From NCBI GenBank assembly GCA_003557545.1, contig PWOD01000166.1:1-14309 (forward strand): DNA of 14,309 bases. Direction: 5' to 3'. This document shows positions 5,892-14,309 of this stretch, in pieces. The notes below the pieces were generated by a model. It saw only the letters and a program-made list of their open reading frames with translations. It was not told the DNA's origin and searched no databases. Each line of letters starts with the position of its first letter. The stretch's first letter is position 1. This stretch comes from a bacterium (GTDB taxonomy: Bacteria; T1Sed10-126). The translations under genes were made by a program, and so were the position numbers.

Positions 5892-7244
5892 TCAAAGTCC
5901 AGGAAACCCACCCATGCCCATGCCGGACGAAAGTTTTTGAATCATTCCCTGATTTTTTCGCAAATCATCCATCATCTTTTTCATCATTTTAAACTGTTTA
6001 AGCAGTTGATTAACCAGTTCCCGTGAAGTTCCGCTTCCCTCGGCAATACGCCGGCGACGGGATCCATTAATCATCCGTGGATTTTCCCTCTCCTCTGGCG
6101 TCATAGAACGGATTATCGCCTGCATTCGATCAATATCTCGGGCATCAAAATTCTGATTTTGCATCTGGTTTTTAAGTTGGTATCCACCGGGAAGACGTTC
6201 CAGAAGTCCTTCCAGAGGGCCCATTTTCTTCAACTGATCAAACTGCTTATCAAGATCGGCCATGGTTATTTTACCCTTCATAAAACGTTCCTGAAGAGCT
6301 GCCTGTTCCTCCGCATCCGCTGCTTTTTCTGCATCTTCAATCAAGCCAAAAACATCACCCATTCCAAGAATTCTAGAGGCCATCCTCTCGGGATGAAACG
6401 GTTGAAAATCAGCAGCTTTTTCTCCAGTTCCGATATACAAAACAGGCACACCGGTTACCTCCCGAGCACTGATCGCCGCACCGCCCCTGGCATCCCCCTC
6501 CATCTTGGTCAAAATCAATCCATCCAGCTGAACTACTCCGGCGAAATCCTCAGCCACCTGGAGGGCTTCCTGACCCATCATCCCATCGATCACGAGCAGC
6601 ACCCGGGACTCAGGTAGCAACCTCTGGAAATCACCTATCTCCTCCAGCATTGGTTGATCAATATTTAACCGGCCGGCAGTATCGATTATCACCGGATTTA
6701 AACTTTTATTTTCTGCATACTCTACCAGTTCTGGCAGATCATCTCGCGGATCCTCATATTGTTCTGGATAAAACTCCAGCTGATTTTCTTCGGCCAGCTG
6801 CCTCAGCTGCTCTCGGGCCGCCGGACGCCTGTAATCTGCCGAGTAAAGTATCGGAGTTTTCTTTTGTTCCCTATAATGCAGGGCCAGTTTACCTGCTGTT
6901 GTTGTTTTCCCCGTACCCTGAAGACCAACTAAAATTATTGGTGTGGGACCATGCTGATGCAGCCCCAGTTCCTCCCGCTGACCTCCCAGTAACTCCTGCA
7001 ACTCTTCACGAACTATCTTAATTATCTGCTCACCCGGGGTTAAACTTTTTAAAACCTCTTCCCCAATAGCTTTATTTTCCACCCGCTTAACAAATTTTTT
7101 GACAACACTATAATGCACATCAGCTGCCAGCAAAATCCGTCGGATCTCCTTCAAACCATCCTTTACCTGCTCTTCGGACAGTTTGCCCCGACCACGCAGT
7201 TTCTTGAAAGCACTGTTTAACTTTTCTGTTAATCTATCAAACAT
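5892..7244 (-). CDS. ffh: Signal recognition particle protein Ffh
   Basis: Ffh is the GTPase subunit of SRP: it binds 4.5S/6S RNA and signal peptides of nascent membrane proteins and docks with FtsY. Length 450 aa is normal. Order of domains: N helical bundle (1-95), G domain (100-295), M domain (320-450). Seen: G1 GLQGTGKT (107-114), DYRRPAA (137-143), DTAGR (188-192), GTGEK (272-276), FHPERMASRILGMGD, the RNA-binding SRRRRIAEGSG (395-405) and VNQLLKQF, then a methionine-rich end. G4, normally TKxD, reads TKME with Glu at 249 (GAG, bases 6498-6500). The ATG at 7244 has AAGGAG 6 nt upstream. It follows ylxM by 29 nt, the standard pairing in Firmicutes. Confidence 0.97.
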   Translation of the reverse strand: MFDRLTEKLNSAFKKLRGRGKLSEEQVKDGLKEIRRILLAADVHYSVVKKFVKRVENKAIGEEVLKSLTPGEQIIKIVREELQELLGGQREELGLHQHGPTPIILVGLQGTGKTTTAGKLALHYREQKKTPILYSADYRRPAAREQLRQLAEENQLEFYPEQYEDPRDDLPELVEYAENKSLNPVIIDTAGRLNIDQPMLEEIGDFQRLLPESRVLLVIDGMMGQEALQVAEDFAGVVQLDGLILTKMEGDARGGAAISAREVTGVPVLYIGTGEKAADFQPFHPERMASRILGMGDVFGLIEDAEKAADAEEQAALQERFMKGKITMADLDKQFDQLKKMGPLEGLLERLPGGYQLKNQMQNQNFDARDIDRMQAIIRSMTPEERENPRMINGSRRRRIAEGSGTSRELVNQLLKQFKMMKKMMDDLRKNQGMIQKLSSGMGMGGFPGL

Positions 7245-7273
7245 AGTTAACTCCTTACTGACTGATGATAGTT

Positions 7274-7591
7274 TTAATCAAGATTTTCAAGCAGTTTCAG
7301 CGCCGCCTCTATATTACCGGACCCCAGCTGATTTTTTATTCTGTTTAAAAGTTCTTCCCTCTGACGGCTGATTTTTACCATCCCCAACGATAGCTCATAC
7401 TCTTCAAGACGAACCGCCGAACGCTGCAGGACATCCAATACCGCCTGTCTCGAACAGTTCCGCTGTTGGGCTATTTCCGACAGACTATAATCCTGATGAT
7501 AATAGAGATCTAAAATCTGTTGCTGACATTCAGTCAATAGTTTTCCATAAATATCAAGCAGCCGGTTTATCTTTACCGTTCGTTCCAACAT
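7274..7591 (-). CDS. ylxM: YlxM-family helix-turn-helix protein (SRP operon)
   Basis: YlxM/p13 is a small sigma-70-region-4-like protein encoded beside ffh in Firmicutes and Mollicutes and linked to SRP function. The 105-residue sequence has the family layout: LLDIYGKLLTECQQQILDLYY at about residues 11-31, DYSLSEIAQQRNCSRQAVLD (about 34-53) forming the helix-turn-helix, and a trailing helical region. The last 25 residues (GSGNIEAALKLLENLD end) are variable in the family. The ATG at 7591 gives the expected N-terminus, though its Shine-Dalgarno is weak (GGGGAA and GTGG only). It is the first gene of the minus-strand cluster running to 864. Confidence 0.92.
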   Translation of the reverse strand: MLERTVKINRLLDIYGKLLTECQQQILDLYYHQDYSLSEIAQQRNCSRQAVLDVLQRSAVRLEEYELSLGMVKISRQREELLNRIKNQLGSGNIEAALKLLENLD

Positions 7592-7874
7592 CAGCTTACC
7601 ACGTTCCCCAAAGATTAACTTTATAAAATCCAGCTTGCTGTAAAGTATAACTACTTAACAGTATCAAAATTTTAGCAGCCAGACAAGCTAATTAATAAAC
7701 TGTTTTTTTCTCGGTCAACAATTTAGCCGGGTAGGATAGTCTCAGAAATCCCCACAAAAATAGTATACCTACGGCTTTAAAAAGCTTCTCATTTAAGAAC
7801 AGTAACGGTTTCAAAAATGAAACACAGCGGAGGATAGATTACAGCTTAATCCGGTTCAGGTAGAAAAAATATTC
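7592..7874 (-). other. Intergenic region upstream of ylxM; possible promoter elements and one perfect hairpin
   Basis: No coding sequence is supported here. It must hold the promoter of the ylxM-ffh cluster, but no candidate is convincing. One is TTGACC (7713-7718) with ATTAAT (7691-7696) at 16 nt; another is a good TATACT -10 (7644-7649) without a recognisable -35. A perfect 6-bp inverted repeat with a 4-nt loop, GTTTCATTTTTGAAAC, occupies 7808-7823, between the oxidoreductase stop and ylxM. It has no following T tract, so it could be an RNA hairpin or a protein-binding palindrome. Confidence 0.35.
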
Positions 7875-9200
7875 TCAGCGATTTTGCAAAAATTTTCGGG
7901 CTGGTATAGCCAGTGCATGGTTCATCGAATTAAGCTCGGGGTGATAAATTGCTTCTAATTGAGCTAATTCAGCAACCGTAGCATGTTTCTGCAGATAAAA
8001 GGCCAGGGGAGCCAACAAGAAGCCGGCCAGGTTAGCCTCGGCAGCAATTTCTCCAGCCAGCAACTGGCCGGTAGTTTTATCGATTGCTATCCGACTATAA
8101 ACCTCACGCCATTTTTGATAAAACCGAACTTTGGTGGTAGACTCCAACCAGACCGAGGTGGTCGGTAGATCGGACGGCATCATCCCAATTCTGGCGATAC
8201 TTCGATTGGTCAGAGCCAGACCCAATTTTTTAACCCCTTTAGCCCTGTCCTGACCACGACCGGCAATATCCAACCCGGCTATCCAACCGTCCAGTGAGGC
8301 GGCACTGGCCACCGGCCAGGAGGCCCGTGAATTGTCAAACTGGGGTCGTAAAATAATGTCGCCCACAGCATAAATCCCCTGCACACCGGTTCGCATCCTG
8401 TTATCAACAGGAACCGCCCCCGAACTATCAAGGTTGAAGCTGGGATCATTAAGATAGTCGGTCAGTGGTCTGGTCCCCAGCGCAGCTATCACCGTTCCAG
8501 CACTAAACTGTGCGCTGTCAGTAGTTATCTGAAATCTTCCATGATTCTTTTGTATATCTTTAACCATCTGTCCTTCAAACAGCTTCACACCAGCGGCAGT
8601 CAACTCCTCAGCCACCAGACGGCTAAAATCTCTACTGAAGGGAAGCATCAACCGCTCACCCTCAATAACTCCCACAGTATAGCCCTTTTCCGAAAGGGAA
8701 TCAGCGGTTTCGACCCCCACAACACCTCCACCAATAATAAACACCGGTTCTGTTTTACGCAGACTACTATTGAGCTCCTCAATCTCATCTACCCGGTTAA
8801 TCGTAAATATTTCATCGGCCGCTGTAAAAGATGGAGGAACCACCGGTTCGGCTCCCGTAGCCAGTACCAGTTTTCCATATTCCAACTCAGCCGTTTGACC
8901 ATTCTTCCTCCTGCAAAGCACCGTTTTACGAGCCGTTTGCACCCTGACAGCTTCGGTTTCTAATAAAAAATTTACATCATATTTTTCAGCAAACTTTTCA
9001 GGGTCACGATGAATCAGATCAGCCTTTTTAACATCCATCTGGCCGGCAGCATAGGGCAGATCACAGTGAGCGTGACCTAAAAAATCATTTTTTTCAACTA
9101 CCGTAATCGGTCGATTATCGTTACAACGGCGTACTGCCAGTACCGTTGATAATCCCCCATCATTTCCGCCAAGAATTACTAGATGTTCACGCGAACTCAT
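7875..9200 (-). CDS. FAD/NAD(P)-dependent oxidoreductase, CoA-disulfide reductase/NADH oxidase type
   Basis: This belongs to the single-cysteine pyridine-nucleotide-disulfide oxidoreductases (CoA-disulfide reductase, NADH oxidase/peroxidase, persulfide reductase), soluble flavoproteins that move electrons from NAD(P)H to disulfides, polysulfide or oxygen. Start: ATG at 9200 (441 aa) is preferred because AGGTGA lies 5 nt upstream; the GTG at 9209 overlaps that site. Seen: FAD-binding VILGGNDGG (8-16), the redox Cys46 in HCDLPY, ATGAEP (114-119), NAD-binding FIIGGGVVGVE (155-165), second FAD motif GIYAVGD (275-281), and a dimerisation domain ending near AIYHPELNS. The motif around Cys46 is unusual: family members commonly have N-C-G/A-LPY where this has H-C-D-LPY. 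There is no rhodanese fusion. It stands alone, 95 bp or more from its neighbours, so substrate cannot be set from context. Confidence 0.88.
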   Translation of the reverse strand: MSSREHLVILGGNDGGLSTVLAVRRCNDNRPITVVEKNDFLGHAHCDLPYAAGQMDVKKADLIHRDPEKFAEKYDVNFLLETEAVRVQTARKTVLCRRKNGQTAELEYGKLVLATGAEPVVPPSFTAADEIFTINRVDEIEELNSSLRKTEPVFIIGGGVVGVETADSLSEKGYTVGVIEGERLMLPFSRDFSRLVAEELTAAGVKLFEGQMVKDIQKNHGRFQITTDSAQFSAGTVIAALGTRPLTDYLNDPSFNLDSSGAVPVDNRMRTGVQGIYAVGDIILRPQFDNSRASWPVASAASLDGWIAGLDIAGRGQDRAKGVKKLGLALTNRSIARIGMMPSDLPTTSVWLESTTKVRFYQKWREVYSRIAIDKTTGQLLAGEIAAEANLAGFLLAPLAFYLQKHATVAELAQLEAIYHPELNSMNHALAIPARKFLQNR

Positions 9201-9304
9201 AGTTGTCACCTTTTCTATGAAACATTAGATAAACTTTTTTAACAGCTCAGGTGGAATAGATAAAATTTCCCGGGGGGTAAGAGCTACCATTAACTTATAA
9301 ACCA

Positions 9305-10621
9305 TCAAAGCACATTCAACATTTGCTGTGCATAATCATCTCCGGGATCAATTTCCAGCACCTCTTCAAAGCGCTGGCGAGCTGCATCCATATTACCCAG
9401 CTGATATTCAGTAACTCCTAACCAGTTGAGGTTATCTGTATCTTCAGGTTCCTCTTCGTAGCAGAGCAAAAACAGGTCACGAGCCTCCTGATAATTTCCA
9501 GCTTCAAAAGCCTCTATTCCCTGATCATAGGTGGCTTCCCAGTCAAATGGTTCGGGCTCTGGTTCGGGCTCTGGTTCGGGCTCGGGCTCGGGGTCAGGTT
9601 CTGGCTCAGGCTCGGGTTCTGGTTCAGGATCTGGTTCTGGTTCAGGATCGGGCTCAACCACCGGAGCGGGTTCCCTATCACCAAAACTATATTTAAAAGC
9701 TAACCGGTGAAGATCACCAAAAACACCGTAGGGTATATAGGCATAGTCCAATCCCATTCGCTGATCCAGATTAAAGCCAAACCCGGCGGTCAGACCGCTA
9801 CTTATTTCATCCAGACTGCCATCATATCCAGCTCTGATCGCAATCTCATCGGTGGCTTCCCACTCCATCCCCCAGAGGATCCCCAGCTCACTACTGTGAA
9901 TCTGGTATTCAAAGTCCAGGTGAGTTTTCAAATCTATATTCAGTTCATTAATCAGATTATAGCTAATCCCCAACTGGGTCAGCAGGGGAAGATCTTCACT
10001 CTCACTATCAAATTTCGGCTGGGTCCCCAGGTTGGCCAGAATAATGCCGGCCGAAAGAGGCAATCCAGGATCAGATGAATGCCACTGCAAACCGCCGTCA
10101 ACAGCAACTGCATTAGCTGACACCTGACCAACCTCCAGGTGGATAATTTTACCGGCAGCCCCCCAGCTCCAATCACCCATTCTTTCAGCATAACCAAAAC
10201 TGGCAACCAGGTCAAAATCACTAAATCGACCTGTACGGGTCAATTGACCACCAACCAGCTCCGTACGCTCTTCAGATCCATAATTAAGATATCTTATACC
10301 ACTCGCCATCATTCTATTCGGACCAAATCTATGAGTATAATCAATGTTTCCGTAACTGATATCCTCCACCATCTGCTGATATGTAAACTCCAGATCCCGC
10401 CCCTGACTAAAAGCCAGACCAGCCGGATTATAATGCAGAGCAGACGGTCCCCTGACCGCAGCAACTCCCGCTCCTCCCATCGCCGGATTAACTGCACCGG
10501 GACCGATTCGAAGCACCTCCCCTGTGGTCTGTCCGGCATCTCCAGCCAATAGTTCCCCCATCGGTGACAGGATAAAGACCATTACCCCCAGTAATAACAG
10601 GAGTTTAAAACCTGTTTTCAT
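9305..10621 (-). CDS. PorV-like outer-membrane beta-barrel with Pro-Glu linker and C-terminal TPRs
   Basis: Start ATG at 10621 (438 aa) is chosen: it opens a clear signal peptide ([12 protein letters not shown], cleavage probable after LLA at 26) with GAGG about 8 nt upstream; a TTG at 10657 would overlap the preceding gene. Residues about 30-315 fit the PorV/UPF0164 family of outer-membrane barrels: NPAMGGAG (45-52), YNPAGL (64-69), and alternating amphipathic strands such as SGIRYLNYG, the last ending [10 protein letters not shown] linker of repeated Glu-Pro and Asp-Pro (about 324-358) then leads to two TPR units (about 360-430). This suggests a barrel with a periplasmic TPR arm held off by a stiff spacer. 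In type IX secretion PorV binds cargo at the cell surface; whether this protein does so is inference. It follows the secreted GLUG/FlgD-Ig gene by 25 bp. Confidence 0.83.
   Translation of the reverse strand: MKTGFKLLLLLGVMVFILSPMGELLAGDAGQTTGEVLRIGPGAVNPAMGGAGVAAVRGPSALHYNPAGLAFSQGRDLEFTYQQMVEDISYGNIDYTHRFGPNRMMASGIRYLNYGSEERTELVGGQLTRTGRFSDFDLVASFGYAERMGDWSWGAAGKIIHLEVGQVSANAVAVDGGLQWHSSDPGLPLSAGIILANLGTQPKFDSESEDLPLLTQLGISYNLINELNIDLKTHLDFEYQIHSSELGILWGMEWEATDEIAIRAGYDGSLDEISSGLTAGFGFNLDQRMGLDYAYIPYGVFGDLHRLAFKYSFGDREPAPVVEPDPEPEPDPEPEPEPEPEPDPEPEPEPEPEPEPEPFDWEATYDQGIEAFEAGNYQEARDLFLLCYEEEPEDTDNLNWLGVTEYQLGNMDAARQRFEEVLEIDPGDDYAQQMLNVL
9548..9652 (-). repeat. In-frame Pro-Glu/Pro-Asp coding repeat
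   Basis: About 35 codons alternate CC-Pro with GA-Glu/Asp, so the DNA is an imperfect run of 6-bp units (GAGCCC/GAACCA and variants). Third positions vary between units, showing the run is not a freshly expanded identical repeat. It forms the spacer between the barrel and the TPR domain. Confidence 0.85.
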
Positions 10622-10646
10622 TAAAACCGCCTCACTTTCAATTATT

Positions 10647-12170
10647 CTAACGGACAATTGCCAGTCTACCGCGCCTGGTATCTCCAGTTGAACGCTGAGT
10701 TACCTGGTAAATATAATGCCCACTACTCAGCCTATCTCCAGCATTATTTCTCAAATCCCAGTTATACGGATCATCATCTGTCGTAGTCGAATAGACCAAT
10801 CCACCGGTTATCGTATAGATTTCTAAATGATAGGGTCCCACACCTACCTGATCAAACTTAAACTTCATCTCTTCTTCCGCAACTTCATCATATCGAAAAG
10901 GATTAGGGCCCACTATAAAATCATTTAGCCCACCTACTATCGGGTCATCGGAGGCTTCACCAAACCTGGCTTCTATCCTATAAAAGTTCTCGGACGGATC
11001 AATATAAAGCTGAAGTTCAGTATCCTGCTGCACGGTCATCCCCGTCGGATCGACCGTCCATCTAAGAAAAGGATAGGTTTCCGAATCAACCGCCTGCAAA
11101 ACTATCGTATCTCCGGGAACCAGCCCCCGCGTATCAATCTGATTATAACTTACCCCATCCAGCAGAACCTCGCCCTGACCCGTTATCTCAAGGGTCAGCT
11201 GATTACTGATCAACCATACCGGAGAATCCTTACCGGCTGTCCCGTAAGCCTTTGTATCAGGAGTCAAATAGGGAAAACCATGACTGCCAATCAACCCCAC
11301 TCCCTGACGTTCAAAATCATAAACGGCAGTTCCTCCAATATCCCAGCCTGCCTCTTTAAATGTATTCATATTACGTAATTCAACGGTGGTCCTGCCTGCG
11401 CCCGGAGCTGCTTGCTCCCCCTGGTTATTAAATAAATCACTATTCCAAAAATTCCCCGTGTCACTACTGTTTGTAAATTTTCCAACTATTGGCCCAACTG
11501 ATGTTTCCCCCTCAACCACAGCCTGGACCAGACTATGTTGAATGCTACCCTGGTTTAATTTCCCGGCCAGACCACCAACAATCTGCTTCCCCTGCACATC
11601 ACTGCCAATTACTTTGATATTTTTTAGCCGGACCCCCTCAACATCACTGAACAGACTGCCTACATAAGAATCTCCACGAACAGTAAAATTTTTAATGTAA
11701 AAATCTCTTATAACGGCTGTATCATGGGGCGGTCGAACATATCCGAAATAAGCAATATAGCTGCTATCCGGCGAATCATTACACCAATTACTGATTATCT
11801 GGCCTTGACCATCAATACTTTGTGGCGCAGGAAAGGGACTATCCGGGGTTCCCAGAATGGGATCATTACAATCATTGGCCAGCGGGGATAACCGACCGGG
11901 GCCCGGCCTGGAACCAAAATCAATATCATCCACCAAGGCGTAGTGGGCGGCTTGATGGCGCTCCGGGTAAGCCCTACCAAACTCCGCCATATTTGTTAAC
12001 TGTTCAGCAGTCATGATAAGATAAGGATCGTCCAGCGTACCCGATCCACCGGCAAACAACTCTGCTGCCAGCGAATCCGCGGCAATCAGCATCCCGGGTC
12101 TCATCATTCCCACACCCCAAAACAGCAGAATTAATCCCACCGCAACCAGAATGAGCCAGGTTTTCTCCAT
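10647..12170 (-). CDS. Secreted GLUG-repeat protein with FlgD-Ig-like C-terminal domain
   Basis: The 507-residue protein starts at ATG 12170 with AAAGGA about 9 nt upstream. Residues 1-31 are a signal peptide or N-terminal anchor. From about 40 it has the [17 protein letters not shown] opening typical of surface beta-helix proteins, then GLUG-type units: [12 protein letters not shown] (169-180), [17 protein letters not shown] (197-213) and a weaker SVGPIVGKF (224-232). Residues about 325-405 look like a bacterial repeat beta domain ([10 protein letters not shown] ... YRIEARFGE). Residues 418-507 form a FlgD-Ig/type-IX-sorting-like domain: PNPF at 422-425, [15 protein letters not shown]471 [19 protein letters not shown], ending RRGRLAIVR. 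Two cysteines only (101 and 130) could form a disulfide. No catalytic motif is visible; adhesion or a surface-layer role is possible. It is the first gene of a pair with the PorV-like barrel. Confidence 0.8.
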   Translation of the reverse strand: MEKTWLILVAVGLILLFWGVGMMRPGMLIAADSLAAELFAGGSGTLDDPYLIMTAEQLTNMAEFGRAYPERHQAAHYALVDDIDFGSRPGPGRLSPLANDCNDPILGTPDSPFPAPQSIDGQGQIISNWCNDSPDSSYIAYFGYVRPPHDTAVIRDFYIKNFTVRGDSYVGSLFSDVEGVRLKNIKVIGSDVQGKQIVGGLAGKLNQGSIQHSLVQAVVEGETSVGPIVGKFTNSSDTGNFWNSDLFNNQGEQAAPGAGRTTVELRNMNTFKEAGWDIGGTAVYDFERQGVGLIGSHGFPYLTPDTKAYGTAGKDSPVWLISNQLTLEITGQGEVLLDGVSYNQIDTRGLVPGDTIVLQAVDSETYPFLRWTVDPTGMTVQQDTELQLYIDPSENFYRIEARFGEASDDPIVGGLNDFIVGPNPFRYDEVAEEEMKFKFDQVGVGPYHLEIYTITGGLVYSTTTDDDPYNWDLRNNAGDRLSSGHYIYQVTQRSTGDTRRGRLAIVR

Positions 12171-12224
12171 AAATTCATCCTTTATTAGTGAAAATTAAAT
12201 TTAAATAGAGCTGTGTCCACTATC

Positions 12225-12252
12225 AGCATAAGATATTTCTCAAAAAATTCAA
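12225..12252 (-). promoter_or_regulatory. Candidate promoter for the GLUG/barrel gene pair
   Basis: TTGAAT (12247-12252) and TATGCT (12225-12230) are 16 nt apart on the minus strand in the 179-bp gap between copA and the secreted-protein gene. Each hexamer matches four of six sigma-A consensus bases. The resulting leader would be about 48 nt. Confidence 0.4.
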
Positions 12253-12265
12253 GAAATTACTCTTC

Positions 12266-12312
12266 AAAACAAACTGGTTTCTTACCCAATCATCGACCCG
12301 CCAGGCAACCAG
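12266..12312 (-). terminator. Weak possible terminator downstream of copA
   Basis: A 6-bp inverted repeat pairs 12307-12312 (CTGGTT in the RNA sense) with 12274-12279 (AACCAG), followed by TTTGTTTT. The loop is long (27 nt), so this is a marginal call. No better terminator is visible in the gap. Confidence 0.25.
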
Positions 12313-12349
12313 CTAAACCGTCAATTGGAGCAGATTATTTACTGAAAAA

Positions 12350-14309
12350 TTATTTATAATGTAAAAGTGTGGCGTTAGTAACCACAGTCAGCGAACTAAT
12401 CGTCATTGCCACAACTCCAATCAATGGATGCAACAATCCGAGAACAGCGACCGGAATAGCTACTGTGTTGTAAATATAGGCCCAGAATAGGTTCTGCTTG
12501 ATTTTTTTAAAGGTCTCCCGGGATAACTCCAGGGCCCGCACCATAACGGTCAGACTGCTGCGTACCAGGGTAAGATCTGCAGCCTCAATAGCAATATCGG
12601 TTCCGCTGCCAATAGCCACGCCAACATCTGCCTGGGTAAGAGCGGGCGCATCATTGATCCCATCGCCAACCATGGCCACACAACTGCCTTGTGACTGAAG
12701 CTGCTTAATTTTTTCTGCTTTATCACCGGGTAATACCTCGGCGAAGAAATTTTTGATGCCAACTTCTTCAGCTATCGCTTCAGCTGTCCGCCGATTATCT
12801 CCAGTCAACATATAAACTTCCAGCCCCAAATTCTGTAGCGCTTCAATAGCAGACCGAGAATCCTCCTTGATTCGATCAGCCACGCCAAATACAGCAACGG
12901 TCTCCTCACCCTGAGCAGCATAAATCGCAGTCATTGCCTGCCGTTCAAACTCTCGGGACTTAGTTTGACAATCTTCGGTTATTCTAACCTGATACTGTTC
13001 CATCAGCCCCCGGTTTCCCACCAGATACTGCTGGCCATCAACCTGTCCCCAAACTCCATGACCGGTATGAGACTTAAATTCGCTTACTTCCCGAAACTCC
13101 ACCTGACGCTCTTTTAATGCCTCGACAATAGCTGTTGCCAGTGGATGTTCCGACTTTTCCTCAATCCCGCCGACCACAGCTAACAGATCCTCCTCCAGAG
13201 AGTCCTGCCGTAGATATAACTCAAGTACCCGAGGTTGACCCTCCGTGATCGTTCCGGTCTTATCAAGAACCACTGTATCTATATCCTTGACCAGCTGGAT
13301 AGCCTCACCGGAACGGATCAAAATTCCTTCTCCGGCACCTTTGCCGGTACCAACCATTAATGCCGTAGGGGTGGCCAGACCAAGCGCGCAGGGACAGGCA
13401 ATAACCAGCACGGTTATTGCTGCAATCAGGGCATGAATTATTTGCTCACCAAAAGCCGCGGCGGCAAGATCTGCAGGAACATCAACCCAGGGCAACCAGC
13501 CCTCAAGGGCCACCGCTACGCTGCTAAATAGATTGGGCAGCAGCAACCAGCCGACCATGGTCAACAGAGATATTAGCAGAATCGTCGGAACAAAATAAGC
13601 TGTCACCTTATCAGCAAAAGCCTGAATCGGCACCTTGGTCCCCTGGGCCTCGCGAACCAGCTCGACAACCTGCGAGAGAAAACTATCTTCCCCAACTCTG
13701 GTTGCTCGAACCTTGAGATGTCCCTGTTGATTAACAGTAGAACCTATCAGTTCATCTCCAGGCTGTTTAGTCACGGGCATCGACTCACCGGTAGCCATCG
13801 ACTCATCAACACCGGATTCCCCCTCTATGACCACACCATCGGTGGGAATCTTCTCCCCCGGCTTAACAAGCATAACGTCACCCTCGGATACCTCTTCAAG
13901 CGGTATCTCAACAACCTTGCCATCCACCTCAATTCGGGCAGTATCAACTTCCATCTCAAGCAACTTTTGGATGGCTCGCGAAGTCCGCCCCCGGGAACGG
14001 CTTTCAACATAACGGCCGATTAAATGAAAAGCCATTATCATACCGCCGATCCCGGCATAATTCATGACGGGAAACCCCAGCAGTACCAAAATACCGGTAG
14101 AAAATGCAGCCAGTGCACCAAGCCCGATCAGAACATCCATATTAGGACTGAGATTGCGACTGCTTTTCCAGGCAGAAGCCAGTGTTTCACGACCGGGAAT
14201 TAAAATTATTAAAGCCGCAGAAATTAACATTATCCAGTCGTAAACCGGGCGGGCAAAAATAGATTCTTCCAACCACTGGCCAAAAAAAATATTGGGTATC
14301 ATCATGCCA
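12350..14309 (-). CDS. copA: Cu(+)-exporting P1B-type ATPase, 5'-truncated by window edge
   Basis: P1B-1 ATPases pump Cu(+) (or Ag(+)) out of the cytoplasm using ATP. At least 651 residues are present and the frame stays open to the edge, so the N-terminal metal-binding domain and first helices are missing; the ATG at 14305 is internal. In numbering from that Met: TGES (172-175) in the actuator domain, CPC (304-306) in the transport helix, DKTGT with phosphorylated Asp348, HP at 387-388 in the N-domain, TGDN (501-504) and GDGINDAP (547-554). The Cu(+)-specific residues of the last two helices are seen as YN (612-613, YNTVAIP) and M634 with SS (637-638). The extracytoplasmic loop before the CPC helix (about 257-288) is longer than in compact CopA proteins and has [12 protein letters not shown]. 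It reads toward the GLUG gene but is 179 bp away with a candidate promoter between, so they are probably separate units. Confidence 0.96.
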   Translation of the reverse strand, partial: GMMIPNIFFGQWLEESIFARPVYDWIMLISAALIILIPGRETLASAWKSSRNLSPNMDVLIGLGALAAFSTGILVLLGFPVMNYAGIGGMIMAFHLIGRYVESRSRGRTSRAIQKLLEMEVDTARIEVDGKVVEIPLEEVSEGDVMLVKPGEKIPTDGVVIEGESGVDESMATGESMPVTKQPGDELIGSTVNQQGHLKVRATRVGEDSFLSQVVELVREAQGTKVPIQAFADKVTAYFVPTILLISLLTMVGWLLLPNLFSSVAVALEGWLPWVDVPADLAAAAFGEQIIHALIAAITVLVIACPCALGLATPTALMVGTGKGAGEGILIRSGEAIQLVKDIDTVVLDKTGTITEGQPRVLELYLRQDSLEEDLLAVVGGIEEKSEHPLATAIVEALKERQVEFREVSEFKSHTGHGVWGQVDGQQYLVGNRGLMEQYQVRITEDCQTKSREFERQAMTAIYAAQGEETVAVFGVADRIKEDSRSAIEALQNLGLEVYMLTGDNRRTAEAIAEEVGIKNFFAEVLPGDKAEKIKQLQSQGSCVAMVGDGINDAPALTQADVGVAIGSGTDIAIEAADLTLVRSSLTVMVRALELSRETFKKIKQNLFWAYIYNTVAIPVAVLGLLHPLIGVVAMTISSLTVVTNATLLHYK

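Noticed and set aside
6159-6617. 152-aa plus-strand ORF inside ffh
   Set aside because: It is antisense to the conserved G and M domains of Ffh; its composition is that of a shadow frame.
7808-7823. Palindrome considered as an intrinsic terminator of the oxidoreductase gene
   Set aside because: It is AT-rich with no T tract after it on the minus strand.
9548-9652. Repeat array considered as CRISPR or a selfish tandem repeat
   Set aside because: Units are 6 bp, in frame, with no spacers, and encode alternating Pro and Glu/Asp, so it is a protein linker.
10139-10552. 137-aa plus-strand and 76-80-aa minus-strand ORFs inside the barrel gene
   Set aside because: They overlap the signal-peptide-plus-barrel frame, which has a clear start, Shine-Dalgarno and family motifs. 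The others have none.
10622-10657. TTG start for the barrel protein at 10657
   Set aside because: It would overlap the upstream gene and bury the signal peptide; ATG 10621 opens a standard signal sequence.
12550-12762. 70-aa ORF inside copA on the same strand
   Set aside because: It is an out-of-frame reading of the GDGIND region of copA.
12350-14309. CopA lacking its N-terminus considered as a truncated gene
   Set aside because: The frame is open to the last base and the first residues fit the loop after the second helix, so the truncation is the window edge.
1-14309. Search for a defence system, prophage or other mobile island
   Set aside because: All genes are core or surface-protein genes with even composition; no integrase, transposase, tRNA or flanking repeats were found.

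Overview
The window reads as ordinary chromosomal core sequence with a strong Firmicutes signature, joined to genes that imply an outer membrane. On the minus strand the order ylxM-ffh-rpsP-rimM-trmD-rplS, followed by a FliK-like gene and a small FlhB-C-terminal-like gene, matches the Bacillus/Clostridia SRP-ribosome cluster (compare ylxM-ffh-rpsP-...-rimM-trmD-rplS-...-ylqG-ylqH of B. subtilis). Further along lies a PorV-type outer-membrane beta-barrel gene, and a secreted protein with a FlgD-like C-terminal domain. Together these suggest a diderm member of the Firmicutes, for example something like the Halanaerobiales. This is an inference from gene order and families, not a taxonomic assignment. 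GC looks moderate and even, and I see no mobile element, tRNA, rRNA or CRISPR array.

Layout. 3-851 (+): the ATPase half of transcription terminator Rho, cut by the window edge. Everything else is on the minus strand. 864-2240: HD-GYP signalling protein with a duplicated N-terminal module and a degenerate HD-GYP motif. 2227-2424: 65-aa FlhB-CTD-like protein. 2421-3623: FliK/YlqG-like protein. 3629-4153: L19 with an acidic tail, preceded by its own promoter and a structured leader. 4337-5020 trmD, 5026-5553 rimM, 5583-5837 rpsP, 5892-7244 ffh, 7274-7591 ylxM. After a 283-bp intergenic region comes a flavin-dependent CoA-disulfide-reductase-type oxidoreductase (7875-9200). Then a PorV-like barrel fused through a Pro-Glu linker to TPRs (9305-10621), and upstream of it a secreted GLUG/FlgD-Ig protein (10647-12170). 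The 3' 651 codons and a little more of a Cu(+) P1B-type ATPase (12350-14309) run off the right edge.

How the genes fit together. ylxM to rplS supply co-translational targeting (Ffh, YlxM), 30S parts and assembly (S16, RimM), tRNA m1G37 methylation (TrmD) and 50S L19. The FliK-like, FlhB-CTD-like and HD-GYP genes follow rplS with spacings of 5 nt, a 4-nt overlap and a 14-nt overlap, so they are probably co-transcribed and translationally coupled. The secreted protein and the barrel-TPR protein are 25 bp apart and look like a cargo/outer-membrane-partner pair resembling type IX secretion logic. These two arrangements are the most interesting parts of the window.
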